From Phanerochaete sordida (lineage: Eukaryota; Basidiomycota; Agaricomycetes; Polyporales; Phanerochaetaceae), in the NCBI GenBank assembly GCA_019973155.2, contig BPQB01000056.1, positions 124,001-188,000 on the forward strand: 64,000 nucleotides of DNA, given 5' to 3'. Of the stretch, positions 48,350-60,348 are shown in pieces. The notes beneath the pieces were generated by a model that ran no database searches, was not told the DNA's origin, and worked only from the letters and a program-made list of their open reading frames with translations. Positions within the stretch are counted from its first letter, which is position 1, and the number at the start of each line of letters is the position of its first letter. A program made the translations under genes and the position numbers.

Positions 48350-50813
48350 TCACAGCCGTCGGTTCTGCCCGAGCGCCTCGAGTGCGGCGTGGGTGCGTAT
48401 GTGAACGGCGTTCTGCAGAGTGGTGAGCAGTGGCAATAACTGACCAACACAGGTACGTACCTCCATACTGTATTTGCCCTGATAGCGTCGCACACATCAG
48501 TCAGGACGATCTCAGCGACCACGGGGATACACATACCTTCCGCGTCGCCGGGGCCTGCTCAAGGGCTTTGCCTGACATGACAAGATCTAGATGTTTGCGT
48601 GCGCCAGCGACGTCGCCCTTGCAGGCCAAGAGACGACCGAGCTCGTAGTCTGTAAGGATGGTAAGGATGCTCTCAGATGAACACAGTTCCAAAACGCGGA
48701 CAACAGACTTACGCGTGTAGTACAGCAGGTAGTGGTCATACTCAATCTGCGGCGCGTCGTTGAGCACAGCCTGGAAGGCCGCGAGCGCCCGGGCCTCTGC
48801 ATCTGCCTTCGCCTCCGGAGTCTCCTCGACAGTATCTGCCGCATCGGGGTCCTGTGTCGCCGATGAGCCCTCGTCCGTCGTGTGCACCAGGGAACACCTA
48901 CAGGATACGCGAGATACCGCAAACATATTCCCTGCAGGAAGTTTGCAAGGCAGCGGTCGTCCCAATACCCCTTGCCGCCCTCGTACTTGGCCGGGTCGCC
49001 TTTCGCCGCTTCTACCTTGGCGAGCGTGGCATCGACCTGGGGGAGCATCTTCTCCTTGACGACGTGTCGAGGCGCGTGCGCGATCGCGAGGAACGTGTAC
49101 GCGAACTCCAGCCCTGCGAGCGCGAGTCGCCCGCCCTGCGACTGGAACTTGCGCGCTTTGCGCGCTACAAATTTCTGTGGCCGACTGATGAGCCGTAGCA
49201 CGGCAGAGGAGAAAATGGGGCCAGACCTCGAGCGGGATCGACTTCCCCGCGATGCGCTGCCGTAGCTCGGGCACCTCGTGCATGATGCGCTCGGCCTCCT
49301 TCCGGCCATCTTCGCCGCCGAGTTCCAGCAAACAGACCGCGGTGCCGTACGCGTACGTCGCTTTCGACCACTGACACAAGGCCTCGTGAGCCTATTTTCT
49401 ACCGTAGCGAGCGCGCGACGCACCGTTGCCTCCGCGTAGAGATTCCGCCAGCACTCGAGCGAGGCTGAGAGGTCCCAGAGCGCAAGGTTCGCGATGCTCA
49501 TCTCCCAGAACGAGATGTGGTGCAGGTTCCGGTACTGGTTCTGCACTTCCATGGCCCGCTTATAATACGCAAGCGCCTCTTGTGGCTGCCCGCGGCATAA
49601 CTTCAGGCGGCCCTGGCCGAAGAGGAAGAACACCCCTGCGAAGCGTCAATAGCTAGAACGTGTAATGAGCAGAAGATGGTACCATTGGGATAGCGAGTGA
49701 TGTTGTAGTTGATAATCTTCTCAGCCATGCGCATGTCCACACCCTCGAACGTGAAGCCGGAGAAGACGAGGTGGAAGATGATGAGGAACATATCGCAAAT
49801 GGTCCGGCGAACGCCCTCCTGTTCTAATGCAAGGTCAGTATGGCTGCATGGCGCATAGGACCGAGCTACCCACCAAAACCGATACGCGGCTCGTCCGAGT
49901 CCTGAGTCCAGCCGCCGGCCTTGTAGAGGGTCTGGAGGCCAATATGGCGGTCACCCTTGTAGCCGAAGAGCTCGATGAGTGCGAGCAGGCGCGATGGCAT
50001 CATGGACAGTATCAGGTTGGACATGCCGACGCCGAGATACACGCCTGAGCGAAAATGCGCGTCGATGGACGTGTCTATCCCACCCTGCGCAGCCGCGTCG
50101 GCTTCCTCGAGGAATTTGCTCAGGAGGCGGTACGTGTTGAATGCCGTGCGCATGTTGAGACTGTCTCTGTATGAGCCACGACCATCTGGACATGTGCTGA
50201 GAGAGTACTCACGCCTCCTTGATGAACGCGAACCAGTCACCCGAGTACGCTATGCCGACAAGCGCCTTCTCGAAGAGGGTCTCGGCGTAGACGAGCTCGG
50301 CATGGCGCTCGACGTCCGTCATGGTCTTCACCCAGCCCACGCCGGAGGTATTCAGCGAGCCAATGACGAGACCCGCAAGGCGTGTGGGCAGCGCAGCACT
50401 CCGCTTCCGATGCTGCTGCGCAATCGCGTTTCCGTGTTTAACATGTCCGATGGCTGCGAGGAGATCCTGAGATGCTATATTAGCCCTGCTAAATGCATGC
50501 GAAACGCGCACGCGCACCTCGTCCGCGAACGACATCAAGCCCTTCACACACTGTATGAGCCCGTAGCCCGTGGCGAAGTAGAGGCGCTCCCTGCACGCCC
50601 GGTGAGAGCAGCCCAGCACAGGCGCAGCAGCACGTACTTCTTCGGGTCGCTCTTGTTGCAGTACTCCTCGGACTCGAGCATGTGCGAGGCGAGGAAGAGG
50701 TGCAGCGCGTACGCGATGCCGGGCAGGTCGCTCAGAGCCTTCTTCGCCACGTACGGCACCGCTGGCGGCGGCGGCTCCTGCAGCCACTCTGGTGTCGGGT
50801 ATGCGGCAGCCAT
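48350..50813 (-). CDS. IML2: TPR protein of the IML2/TTC39 family
   Basis: Runs from ATG 50813 to TGA 48350-48352, about 700 residues in many exons. Segments that match the family: YFATGYGLIQCVKGLMSFAD, DVERHAELVYAETLFEKALV, LLALIELFGYKGDRHIGL, YNITRYPNGVFFLFGQGRL and YYKRAMEVQNQYRNLHHISF, then CLANFLQGICLRYL and LYYTHYELGRLLACKGDV. Near the end an 18-base microexon (48461-48478, encoding GKYSME) bridges to NAVHIRTHAALEAL. Yeast Iml2 is a mitochondria- and lipid-droplet-associated protein involved in clearing protein inclusions. TTC39 proteins are its animal relatives. There is no membrane segment. The N terminus is short and Pro-rich (EPPPPAVPYV). Exon edges in the 50500-50650 area were chosen by family resemblance. 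Confidence 0.85.
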
Positions 50814-51659
50814 GGTCGGTGCGTCTCAGCCTGCCGCGGTCGGGGTCGTGGTCGTGGAAGGGGGCGAAGGCTGTTCGGTCCTCGGGCGCTGTACGGAAGC
50901 AGCCAGGGACGCCCAAGATGTCGGCGAAATTCGTCTAGTTTGGTGACCTGGAGTAGGAGAAGAATGTCATGTAGAGGTTGGGTGGAGGTATATAGATCAA
51001 TAAATAAAGCAGAGGTAGCGAGCAGGTCGAAGAGAGACGAGGGTCTTCAGTTCGGCCGAGATGTGACGCACGTTTTGCCGAGCGTGCCCCACGCCCGCCC
51101 ACTTCCATGTATGGAGAGCGGCGGGGCGCCCGTTGCAGATACCGCCCAGAAGCCTTCGTTCAAACGTCCAAGGCCCGGGCCTCGAATTATGTCTCCAGAG
51201 TCAGCAGTTGAGTACTGAGTACTTGCCAGCGTTGCGCTCAGTGTGAGATCGACTGCAACTGTGACAGAAACTCCAGCGTTCCAACTTCCCGGTTCGAAGT
51301 CGCAAAGCATAGTTGTCACTCGATGAGCAGGAATAGACAAGAATGAACATGCTTCTGCACTTCATAAGATTGCATAACAGATCTACCGTGCATGCATGGC
51401 TGGTGGGATATCGTAATGTACAGACAACCGTATACATCCGGGAGACGTCTAATAATTAGTGACTCGTGACGAGCGTGCCCAAGACAAAGTTCCAAAGCGA
51501 AACATGGCTCCAAAAATGTGAACAGAACGACAAGTGCGAAAAGCATGACAGAAAGCAACAACAACGGAAGGAACAAGATGAGGTCAGACAGAACGAAGGG
51601 GATGGGACATGAAGGAATGGCATATGAACGAACGGCGATTAAACGAATGTGGTAGATCT
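50814..51659. other. Intergenic between two minus-strand genes
   Basis: The left part is the TPR gene's promoter, the right part the 3' flank of the Ser-rich gene; the right half is AT-richer. No gene, repeat or RNA is supported. Confidence 0.45.
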
Positions 51660-54510
51660 TCATAGTCCATGACGGGGATAAAATTCGTGCACATCCTCGC
51701 TCGGCGCGTGCAGATCGAGCGACGGCATGTCGCCGAGGAGCACCTCGTGCTCGGGCTGCAGCCGCAGGCTGCCGGGCGAGCCGGTCATCATGGAGAAGCA
51801 CGCCGTCGTCGGCGAGATGTTCCCTGCGCTGCTCGACACACTGTAGTGCGGCGCGTGTGACCCGTATGCACCTTGCTGCTCGAGCGGCGGCCGGGAGATA
51901 GTCTTGCCCAGGGCCATTGCCGCGGAACGAGGCGAGCCAGACACGCTCGAGTGTGTGCCGAGGTTCTCGGGCGCAGCCGCATCGTCGTGCAGGAGCATCG
52001 TCATGTTGCTCGGCACTGGCGGAAAGATGCTGCTCGAGCCGCTACCTCGCCGCCGGTGCGACCCCGCGTACGACGTGGAGTCGTGCGGCAGTGGCTTCGG
52101 GTTCGGGTCTTCTGCGACGGTAAGGTCCTCCAATCGCAGGTCGTCCGCACTCGCACGGAGTAGAGTCTGCAGCCGGCTCGGCGCCTGGCCACGCCTCGGG
52201 AGCTCTGTCGCGGACTGGCCTGCCAGCCGGTACAGGCTGCTCCGACCGAGGGTAGAGGTCGATGGCGGATTGAATGTCTGCGCGAACTGCTGACGCTGTA
52301 GTTCCTCACGGGCAGCAGCGAGCTGCTCCTCTGCGTACTGCAAGCGGTCGCGCAGTTGGGCGTTTTCTTCGCGGAGCACGCGCGTGGTCCGCTGGGAATC
52401 CGAGAGTGCGCTGAGGAGTGCCCCGGTTTCCAAAGAGTGCTTCTCCTGTAGGGAGCTCAGCTCATCCTGCAGGTGACGTTGCATCGACGAAGAAGAGACT
52501 GAGGTTGGTGCAGTTGACGCAGAGAAGGTTGTTCGCGGCGTCGAAGCACTGTCTGAAAGTGGCGTGCCTAAGACAGACTCCGAGTTCCGTGAGATGCTTC
52601 CGCTTCGCCGCCCCCAGGACGACGATGAACCAAGGTCCGAGAAACCCGCTCGAGAAGGTGTATAGTGTGAACGGAAGTCGCGGTCACTACGGGAGGTGCC
52701 GAAGCGCGACGTCGGCCTGCTCCCCGAAGGTGCCGCCGACTCGTGGTCGCCGTCGAGGAGTCCAGCAGCAGCAAACGCTTTGGCCGTTCGTGGGCCGAGC
52801 CAATCGATCGGTCGCTTCGTCGGTGCGTCGTATGGCGAGCCTTCATCTAAACTTGAACTGCGAGCGCGGGAGTACGCGCGGGGGCGTTCTCCGACGACGT
52901 CCAAGGAGGGGCGAACGCCGTTGAGGCGTCTTCCAACGGAGGAGCTCATTGCAGAGGGAGAATGAGACGTGACAGACTCTGTTCCATCATGCCCAGGTGA
53001 AGACTGAGGGGTCGCGTAGAGTCGCAGGCCCGCGCGGAGGCTGCCGGAGGAAGCAAGATGCCTTGCGGGATTCGTCAAGCGCGATAAAGCAGGCTTACGT
53101 GACTCCTGCTCTGCTGACCCTGTGGAGACCGTGCGCGGACGGGTGGTTCTTTCTGCTAGCAGGGGGGACTGCCTCGCTCTCGGAAGCTGCAGGCTTGTGC
53201 GCCCTATAGATGACGATGGATCTACCGCACGCTCGGATGTCGAGGGAGAGGGTCGTTCTGAAGGCGATCGCATGAGTCGCGACGCCGTAGAGGGAGCAAC
53301 GATTTTCGATGAAGTAGCTTTAGACAACGACGCTATCCTGGAAGGAGAAATCGGCTGTGTTGGTCGTGGGAGGGACGTAGAACGTCTGCCAACAGGGGTG
53401 AGCGTGCTGCTGCCCTGTGATACATCTCGACTGTGCGGCGACGATGGAGGTGTGCTCGTCTTGCTTCTAGGGTGTAGTGGGCTCCGGGGAGGGGAGCGGA
53501 AAGCATCATTAGCCATGAGCATAGTAGGCTCGGTAGCCTTCCGCGACGTAGGGCTCAACAATGCAGCCAGGTCCGGATCGAGGGCGCCGAGATTAAACGT
53601 TACGTTCGCGTTCTCCGCGTCGACAGGTGAATCCTCCACTACCACACCGTTGCCCCATCCGCCCTTCGGTCCTGAGTCTGACAACGCAGCAAGAACCTCA
53701 TTGTTGAGATCCGATGTCGAAAGGTCGAGAGCAGAATAATCTTGGGCGTCGGACGCGTTTTTGACGAGACTCTTTGCGCTCGGGTGAGGCGAACGACTTG
53801 GGCGGAAAGCCGATGGGTTGGTGTCGTCAAGGTCAGGGAGATGTTTCGAAATGCCAGACGTATCGGCCTCGAGGATGGTCGACAGCTCTGAGACCCCATG
53901 AATGACAGGACTCGTGTCTATAACTTGAGTGAGTGCAACGTTGCATAGGAGACCGTTAGTACGTACCCGGATACTCCGCTGGACTTGCGGGCATGCGAGA
54001 TGACAACGTGGAAACGGACGACAGAGGCGACGCGTTTGGCGGCGTGCGCGGCGTGGCCCGTAGTCTCCTTTCGAGCTCTTCCTGGTCGATGAGAGGCTCG
54101 TCGACGCGGTGCGACAGCTCGATGGAAAGGACCGGAAGCGAGTCCTGGGGTCTTGTCGCGGGGAGAGGTGGTGGTGGCATGACGCGCTCGCCATTGGTAG
54201 ATCTTCGAAGACCAAGAGATGGACGAGAGGGTCCTTGTGGGGCTGAAGAATTCGAAGTCGAGGTCGAGTTCTTGCCAGGACCAAAAGAGAGAAGGTTGCG
54301 GAAGGAGCGGAAAGAGGGTAGGCCTCCAGAAGAGTTGGACGGGCTAGTGCTTGGTGGAGGATGAGTAGGGCTGCCGCTGACGGCGAGATATCGCGCGGGA
54401 GGCACTAGACCAAGGTGCGGGGTAGACAGGGAGCTCGGTAGGGAGCTCTGGGATGGACGAGGTGCCATCACCGGTATTTGAGACTGCTTCGTCCTCGTTT
54501 CTCCGGCCAT
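51660..54510 (-). CDS. Large Ser/Pro-rich protein with a coiled coil
   Basis: Two exons, 53967-54510 and 51660-53923, join in phase across a 43-base intron (GTACGT/TCAAG) to 935 residues. Most of the chain is Ser/Thr/Pro/Arg-rich and disordered, with many SP/TP sites (SPLHPRSKTSTPPSSPHSR) that would suit cyclin-dependent or MAP-kinase phosphorylation. One ordered region, about residues 590-650, is a classic coiled coil (LQDELSSLQEKHSLETGALL, then LREENAQLRDRLQYAEEQLA). There is no membrane segment or signal peptide. The layout resembles fungal cytoskeletal or polarity scaffolds, but no named family is recognised. The ATG at 54510 is the only one that keeps the full first exon. Confidence 0.8.
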
Positions 54511-56160
54511 TTCGCGCTCCAGGATCGTACTAGAATTATACCCAAAAGCCGAGCAGTGTGTTCATAGTATCAAACTAGGCAGCATTGCCTGGCCTGGGGA
54601 AGCAGGGGGAAGAGGTTTGGGTGCAGGTCGCTAGCGCAATTCCGGTTCCCAGCTAACAACCCGTGGCTTCCGCTGTAGCTCCGATCAAAGTTCGACCGGG
54701 CGCCACCCGCGGAGTGTGACGCGCCGACCAAAAGCTGCCTTCGGAGCATCAATATAATCGTCCCCAACAATCTCCGCACTTCCTCTCGCACACGGTAGGT
54801 CAAGAAGATGTTCAACCGTTGGCGATGCGTTGCTGAACAACTGAGATGAACTATGCAGGCCTCCGCTGGCAATTCCTAGGTACCACACCCTCTGCAAGAC
54901 CGTACCCATCCAACCAACCGTGAGTATACTTAAGCCAGCCTTTTGTTACTCTGGACTCGCGTCTCAAAGTCTGGTACCTGCCTAGCGTATATGACGCTGA
55001 CAGGAAGTACCGGTGTAGCAAATTGCTTCGACGAATCTCTGCGACACAGTCGCGCATTGACAGGGTACACTCCACGTATGATATGCCTAGAGAATAATCG
55101 GATCGAGCCCTGAAGAAAGGCTAGTACATGTGCGTCCCATTGACCTTACAGTACTTCATTCAATCTAATAACGTATAGTAGGTGAGCCACGAAGATCCGC
55201 AGCCATATACTATCAATTTCCGTGTCGTGAAATATGGGTAATACGCCTTTGCGAAGCTTAACAGTCTTCATCTCAGCTCGTAAACGACTTTTTTCATCTC
55301 CGTATAGGTTGCCTGACCGTACGTCTGTCATGAGGCAGCGCGAACTCGCAGGCATGGCACACGCTTTAATTTTTTCGTTCAGCAGCTGACGGCCGTGCCA
55401 CTCAAGCTTCCTGCGTGGAGCCGCATCTGTAGCCTCGACTGGCAGGGTGCGAGCGTTTTGCGCCGGTAAGTAGTCGCTTGATGTGACGGCGTACGCCCAA
55501 TTTTTGCAGGACTCACATCCTTAGACATGCCGGCAGCAATTTATCGGATACAGTATTTCTTGCCGATGGCTCGACAATCGTTCATGCTACTGAGTCGCTA
55601 CTGAGCGAACCGGTACACGGTACGTTTTGTTCACCACGATCTATTGAATATAGCTGTGCGGTGTGGGAGAACGACAGGCACTGAAATCAATCATGCTGGC
55701 TCTACGACGGTGTATGCTTACCCTCCGCGGATCCGCAGCTTGTTCGTGCTGATGGCCATTTAGATGCATGTCTGGTCCGGGTCCGTAGCCGGTCATGCAG
55801 TGTCATGCGCCAGCTTCAGTACACAGTGGCACTCGTCCTCAGCCGAAGAGTGTTAGGTAGGTGTCTATCTGGCAGTGTATACCTCAAGAAGCTCAGCTGA
55901 TCGTCTTGTTGGTGGCTACTTTGAACGTGCGGTGTACTCAATTGTCGAGAGCCCTGATCTTTTCGAGATCCACTCGCTAGCTCCTGCGTCCGCAGAATGG
56001 TAACGTTGTCATTTGTCTGCTAATGCCCCCGTACTGGCTCTATTTGTCGACTTCTCGCCATCCACCGCTCACCTTATGCAATCGCTGGATACACAGGGCG
56101 CTCGAACCGTACCCCTTATCTCACAGTCGCTGCAGCAGGGCTTACAGCCTTGCCAACAGC
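54511..56160. other. Gene-empty stretch
   Basis: About 1.65 kb, AT-richer than the neighbouring genes, with only short frames on either strand. I see no transposon, RNA gene or repeat array. It separates the conserved block on the left from the fast-evolving stretch on the right. Confidence 0.5.
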
Positions 56161-58380
56161 CACCATCTTGCTGCCCCACCTATGCCTGCGTCACCACCCG
56201 CTCTGCTGCTAGAAAATGTGAAAGCACGATTTCCACAAGGCGGTATCGTAGCCTTGGCGGTGACGCAACAACCTAACTTTCGCGCTCATGCGACAGTTGC
56301 CATATATCCGATAAACACGACCTCAATGATTACCACGCCGTCCCATACACGGCGACCTTCGGCCAGCATGATACTGAACTCACTGTCTCTTCCTATTCCA
56401 GTGCCGCTGAGCGCCGGTATCCGAGAGACAGCGAGACCGGAGACGGAGAAGATAGACTCAGATTTACTGGTGCGTCTCCTTGTTATTTCTTGTCTCCGTG
56501 CATTGGAGCTCTCACCGCTGCCTGAATCATACTGCGCGATGTAGTCTCGCTCTCGGCCTGCAATGCCCGGCCTTGATTGCACTGCACAGGTCGAGCCTCG
56601 CTGAAGACGCTGAGTACGCCATGAACGTGCTCAAACCTACCGCTGTGCTGCAGCATGACCTCCTCACTGCCGCTCATCCCTGACGGCATTCTTGTGGCAC
56701 CGCCGATGCTCACCGGTGGCAATCGACGCCTGGTCATCTCAACGCTTTTCTGCTGGCGGAAATGTTATTATGGGGTTGTTAGGTAAGTACACATACATAT
56801 TTGTGCATCGTGCTACCGAAAGCGCTTGTATTCGCGGCACATATGGTCCTAGCGTCCATAGTTTCACCGCGATACCTCGTCGGAGACCACAGAATGAACA
56901 TAGCTGGACAAAACCCACACCGTCGGTGCACGGATTGCTCTCTCAGCCGATGATTCCTTCCGTTCTCGACACGGCGGGTGTCCGTCGGAGGCCATGTGCA
57001 TTGGCAGACCGCTCAACATCGGCCCGCCAGCAGCCTGAATGCAAGATTCGAGACACCTCCAGGTGGACACATTGAACGGAGCGGTAGCCTCTGGCTCTAC
57101 GATCCGTGCTGGACGGTATGCCGTACTCGAGCGGATAGCGGACCTGGATCGCAGCCAGGCTCTAGTGGTATGGTCTAGCAGGTGCGGTCGCTCAAGCAAT
57201 ATCCGTGCGACTAAAGGTTGACTAAGATATGGCCTCAATTCAGCAACAAGGCGTCTCCCAAATTTCACCAAACCTTCTCTCGGCGTTCGCCATGAAGACG
57301 GACATTGAGCCCGGACGCCTAGCCCTCCTCTGGCCGTCTCCGAGCATTGCCTACTGGTACGTCAAGGGTACGAGGTGGACAAGAATTCCGCTGTGTGAAG
57401 GCTGCTGGCGATGACTTGAGGTACGCTGCTGGAACTCGCAAAGCTTAAAGCGCGTGTATTCTGATATGCTCATTCAGAACTTTTCTCTAGCCTAGCTTCC
57501 GCGTTCATCATCCCTGAGAGAACGTTCGAAGAACCATTCTTTTCCAGATGCGAGGATGGTCCGTTCCTGACGATTATCGCCTGGTCTATTCAATGGGTGC
57601 TTTCGCAGACCAGTACACCACGCCTTGTGTAAGTCTCCCTCAAACCATTCTTCGGACTCAATTTAATCCTCATGTTCACATCTCTCAGTCACGATATGTC
57701 GTGAGTATCGACAGTGATCATAACAGACAAGCAATCCTCGATGATCTCGCTTTCTAGGACCTTAGAAGCTGACGTCGCTAGCGGGGTCCGTGGTCCACAC
57801 GGTATAGTCATGCTGATGCTTACTCTCGGCGATAAGATACAGATCGAACCAGGCCAGTTGTCTCCGCTGCGTCTATACGGGAACTCACGACGGCGAGACA
57901 TATGCCACAGCGCTGGGCGAGATCATAGCTAAAACGCATCATCGCTATTATTATGCCCGTCCAGCAGGCTTGTATTGGGAATGCGAAGCCCAAGCGACGA
58001 ACGTAATGGCGCTAGCGTCGCGATATGTCCGGTGCAGCACACGGATCCCTCGTGCGGACGTTTGGCAACTATTCGTGGGGGCCGGAGCTCAGTGCTTTCC
58101 GGCGTTATTCCCTCCCAAAGGACGTACGAGGACAGCACCCAGCCTTCGACCCTGCGCGACACCCGGTTCTCATTGAGATTCAGTGGTCGGGTTCTTATCC
58201 GGGCGGTATTACTCTCGGATCTACTTCGACCCGTCGCGACCGGTCGACCTCGTTGAAACCACACAAGCTCACGTCGTACGGCATCAACTCGTTCCAGGCA
58301 CAGAGCTGCCGTTCGCTATCACTGGGGACCGGTCCATGGTCGCAAGCGACTGCCTAGCCAGGGCGGCAAGACGCGAATAC
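56161..58380 (+). pseudogene. Decaying multi-exon gene of unknown family
   Basis: Protein-like segments follow one another on the plus strand but change frame where no splice site explains it. 56173-56285 reads LLLENVKARFPQGGIVALAV; from about 56286 the next frame reads DLNDYHAVPYTATFGQHDTE. 56590-56645 reads LAEDAEYAMNVLKPTAVLQ, then a shifted frame reads LPLIPDGILVAPPMLTGGN (56660-56780). From 57490 one exon (LASAFIIPERTFEEPFFSRC) splices cleanly through two introns to MLMLTLGDKIQIEPG (57870). From 58028 the frame reads LSAFRRYSLPKDVRGQ and QWSGSYPGG, then must shift by one base to YYSRIYFDPSRPVDLV and LPFAITGDRSM (58200-58350). Working splice sites beside single-base shifts suggest recent loss, though sequencing error or missed microexons remain possible. 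No domain is recognised. Confidence 0.45.
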
Positions 58381-58462
58381 GCGTCTTGTTCGCGGATGCG
58401 CCCAATATCCCGTTCGAGTAACGCACGGTCGTTCATCGAGCGGCTGCACGGGTACGAAAGCG

Positions 58463-58470
58463 TATAAAAG
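58463..58470 (+). promoter_or_regulatory. TATA box of the cysteine-rich secreted protein gene
   Basis: TATAAAAG lies 82 bases before the ATG at 58552, followed by a short leader ending in CTCTTTCGCAG-like pyrimidine-rich sequence. Position and match are typical of strongly expressed fungal genes. Confidence 0.6.
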
Positions 58471-58551
58471 ACCTCTCTGTTCGACGGCAAAGACCAGCAG
58501 CGCAACTATCCTCACTCTTTCGCAGCTCCTCGACCAAGCCAGCCATTCGAG

Positions 58552-59168
58552 ATGTTCTCCACCACCTACGCGCTCGCCATCGTCGCCTCGCTCGGCGTCG
58601 TCGCCCAGGCGTTCTCCGTTCGCTCGCCGAACCCCGCCATCCACAAGCGGGCCCTGACCGGCCAGAACGTCGCGTTCGCCTGCTTCGGCGGCGGCGGCGA
58701 CTGCGAGTGCCCGCTCGACAGCACCGGCGAGCAGGGTGTCCTCATCAACGTCTTTCCCGGCTTCCAGTGCGCGTACCCGAGCGGCGCCTGCACCTGGGAC
58801 GACGCGGTTTGTGCCCCCGCCGCTCCCCTAGACCGCAGCTGCTGACGCTGCCGCTTTTCCGACGGTAGACCGGCGTGCTCACCAACCCCTCGCAGGGCAA
58901 CTGCCCGACCGCCGAGGCGTGCACCAAGGACCACGGCTGCATCTGCCCGGCCGATCTCATCGGAGATGCTGGCGTGCTCATCTTCCAGTTCACTGGGTAT
59001 CAGTGCGCCTACGCTACTGGCTCTTGCACCTACGACTTCGTACGTCCCATCGTCTCCGCATCTTGTAAGATGCTGACTCAGGTTTTGCAGTTCGGAAACT
59101 TGCAGAGCCCCAACCAGGGCAACTGCCTCGACAACAAGCCTTGCGTGCAGTCCGGCGGCGACTCGTAA
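58552..59168 (+). CDS. Cysteine-rich small secreted protein with internal repeats
   Basis: Three exons, 58552-58806, 58869-59039 and 59091-59168, join in phase to 167 residues. The signal peptide is clear (YALAIVASLGVVAQA), followed by a Lys-Arg site (HKRALTG) where a Kex2-type protease could cut. The mature part has 13 cysteines and two and a half copies of one unit. Each unit has a CxC core, then GVLI, then QCAY-x4-CTxD; compare GFQCAYPSGACTWDD with GYQCAYATGSCTYDF. The linker NPSQGNCPTAEAC is echoed at the end by SPNQGNCLDNKPC. Exon borders roughly match unit borders, so the gene grew by exon duplication. Exported, disulfide-bonded; an effector, cell-wall or surface role is possible. No known family is recognised. 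Confidence 0.85.
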
Positions 59169-60348
59169 AGCATTTCTAGCGAAGGACAAAATATTACGGA
59201 TCCATTCTTGTATCGGACTCAGATGATGGACCGTTGTGTAAACTGAAGAACAATGGGGATACGTCTGTATGTTACCTGGCCTAGTGAACAATCGAACAAT
59301 GTGCTTGGACCTTTGAGTATATCCAAACACTCCCTTGGCCTCAAAGACTGCGTCTTGGCCTTAGGATCTCGTTCGTCCCCTGCGAGCATCGAGATAAGAG
59401 TCACGGGCTGAGAAGCTTCCCGACTTCCGAAGTTGGCTGGCAATGCCCATCCGAGCCGTCTGCCAGCACTTCCCGCACTTCAGCGTCCCCTCTAGAAAAC
59501 GTCAAACTCACTCCACTTCCACACGCTTGGCGTGCTTTGCGGACATGAAATCCCGCTGCATCGTCGTGTCTGTGACTCCCATTATACTGCATCGTCATTC
59601 GGAATTCAGAGAACTTGTGCTGCGGAGAATGCTCCAGTGACGGATAGCATACCTTGGTCCTATAGCGCTCCCACGATGCATCTGCGTCGCATCTGCTACG
59701 CTCTGTGCTTCCCACTCCTTCTCTCGCGTAATGCCCCTATATTTTGACAGGTAAATGGCAGCCCGTGAGAGGAGGATGTAAGATCGTACCTGCGGATCGG
59801 GTTCCCACCGCATACACCGCGACTGGGACCTATATGCGCCCACAGCACAAGGGCAAATTCGATGACGGTGGTGGAGACACCACGCGACGTCGAGGGGCAT
59901 ATTCAAAGGCAGCCGCAATAAACGCAGACTGTACAGTCGCGCCTTTTGAACTCGAACTCAGCTTCTTGATGCGATCTAAGCTGGCAATTCAGCAGCCGCA
60001 CAGTCCAGATGCTGTTTTCAAGCGTACCACATGAGCTTCGAGGCATCATCACGCGACTTGGATGTATGTATGCGCCTAGTTATCCCGGAGCGCAGGGACT
60101 GAGCTGTACCTTGTCGACATCGAGGTCTGTCTTTTTCGCTGTAGCGGAGCATTCTCGAGCGGAAGATGCGTGAATAGCTGGTTATACATGCTGCACATAG
60201 TAATTCGTAATAGTATACGTACAGTCTTGGCCTCGTTGAGTCTATGCTACACAGGTTAATTATTTTTAAGTTATTCACGTCTCTGCAATGGGATCACAGC
60301 GCAGCAAAGGAGCTCTGGGCGCCGCTTTGCAATGTGCGCACCGTCAAC
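59169..60348. other. Intergenic, nothing recognised
   Basis: About 1.2 kb with no credible frame on either strand. It should hold the 3' flanks of two converging genes. No repeat or RNA gene is seen. Confidence 0.5.
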
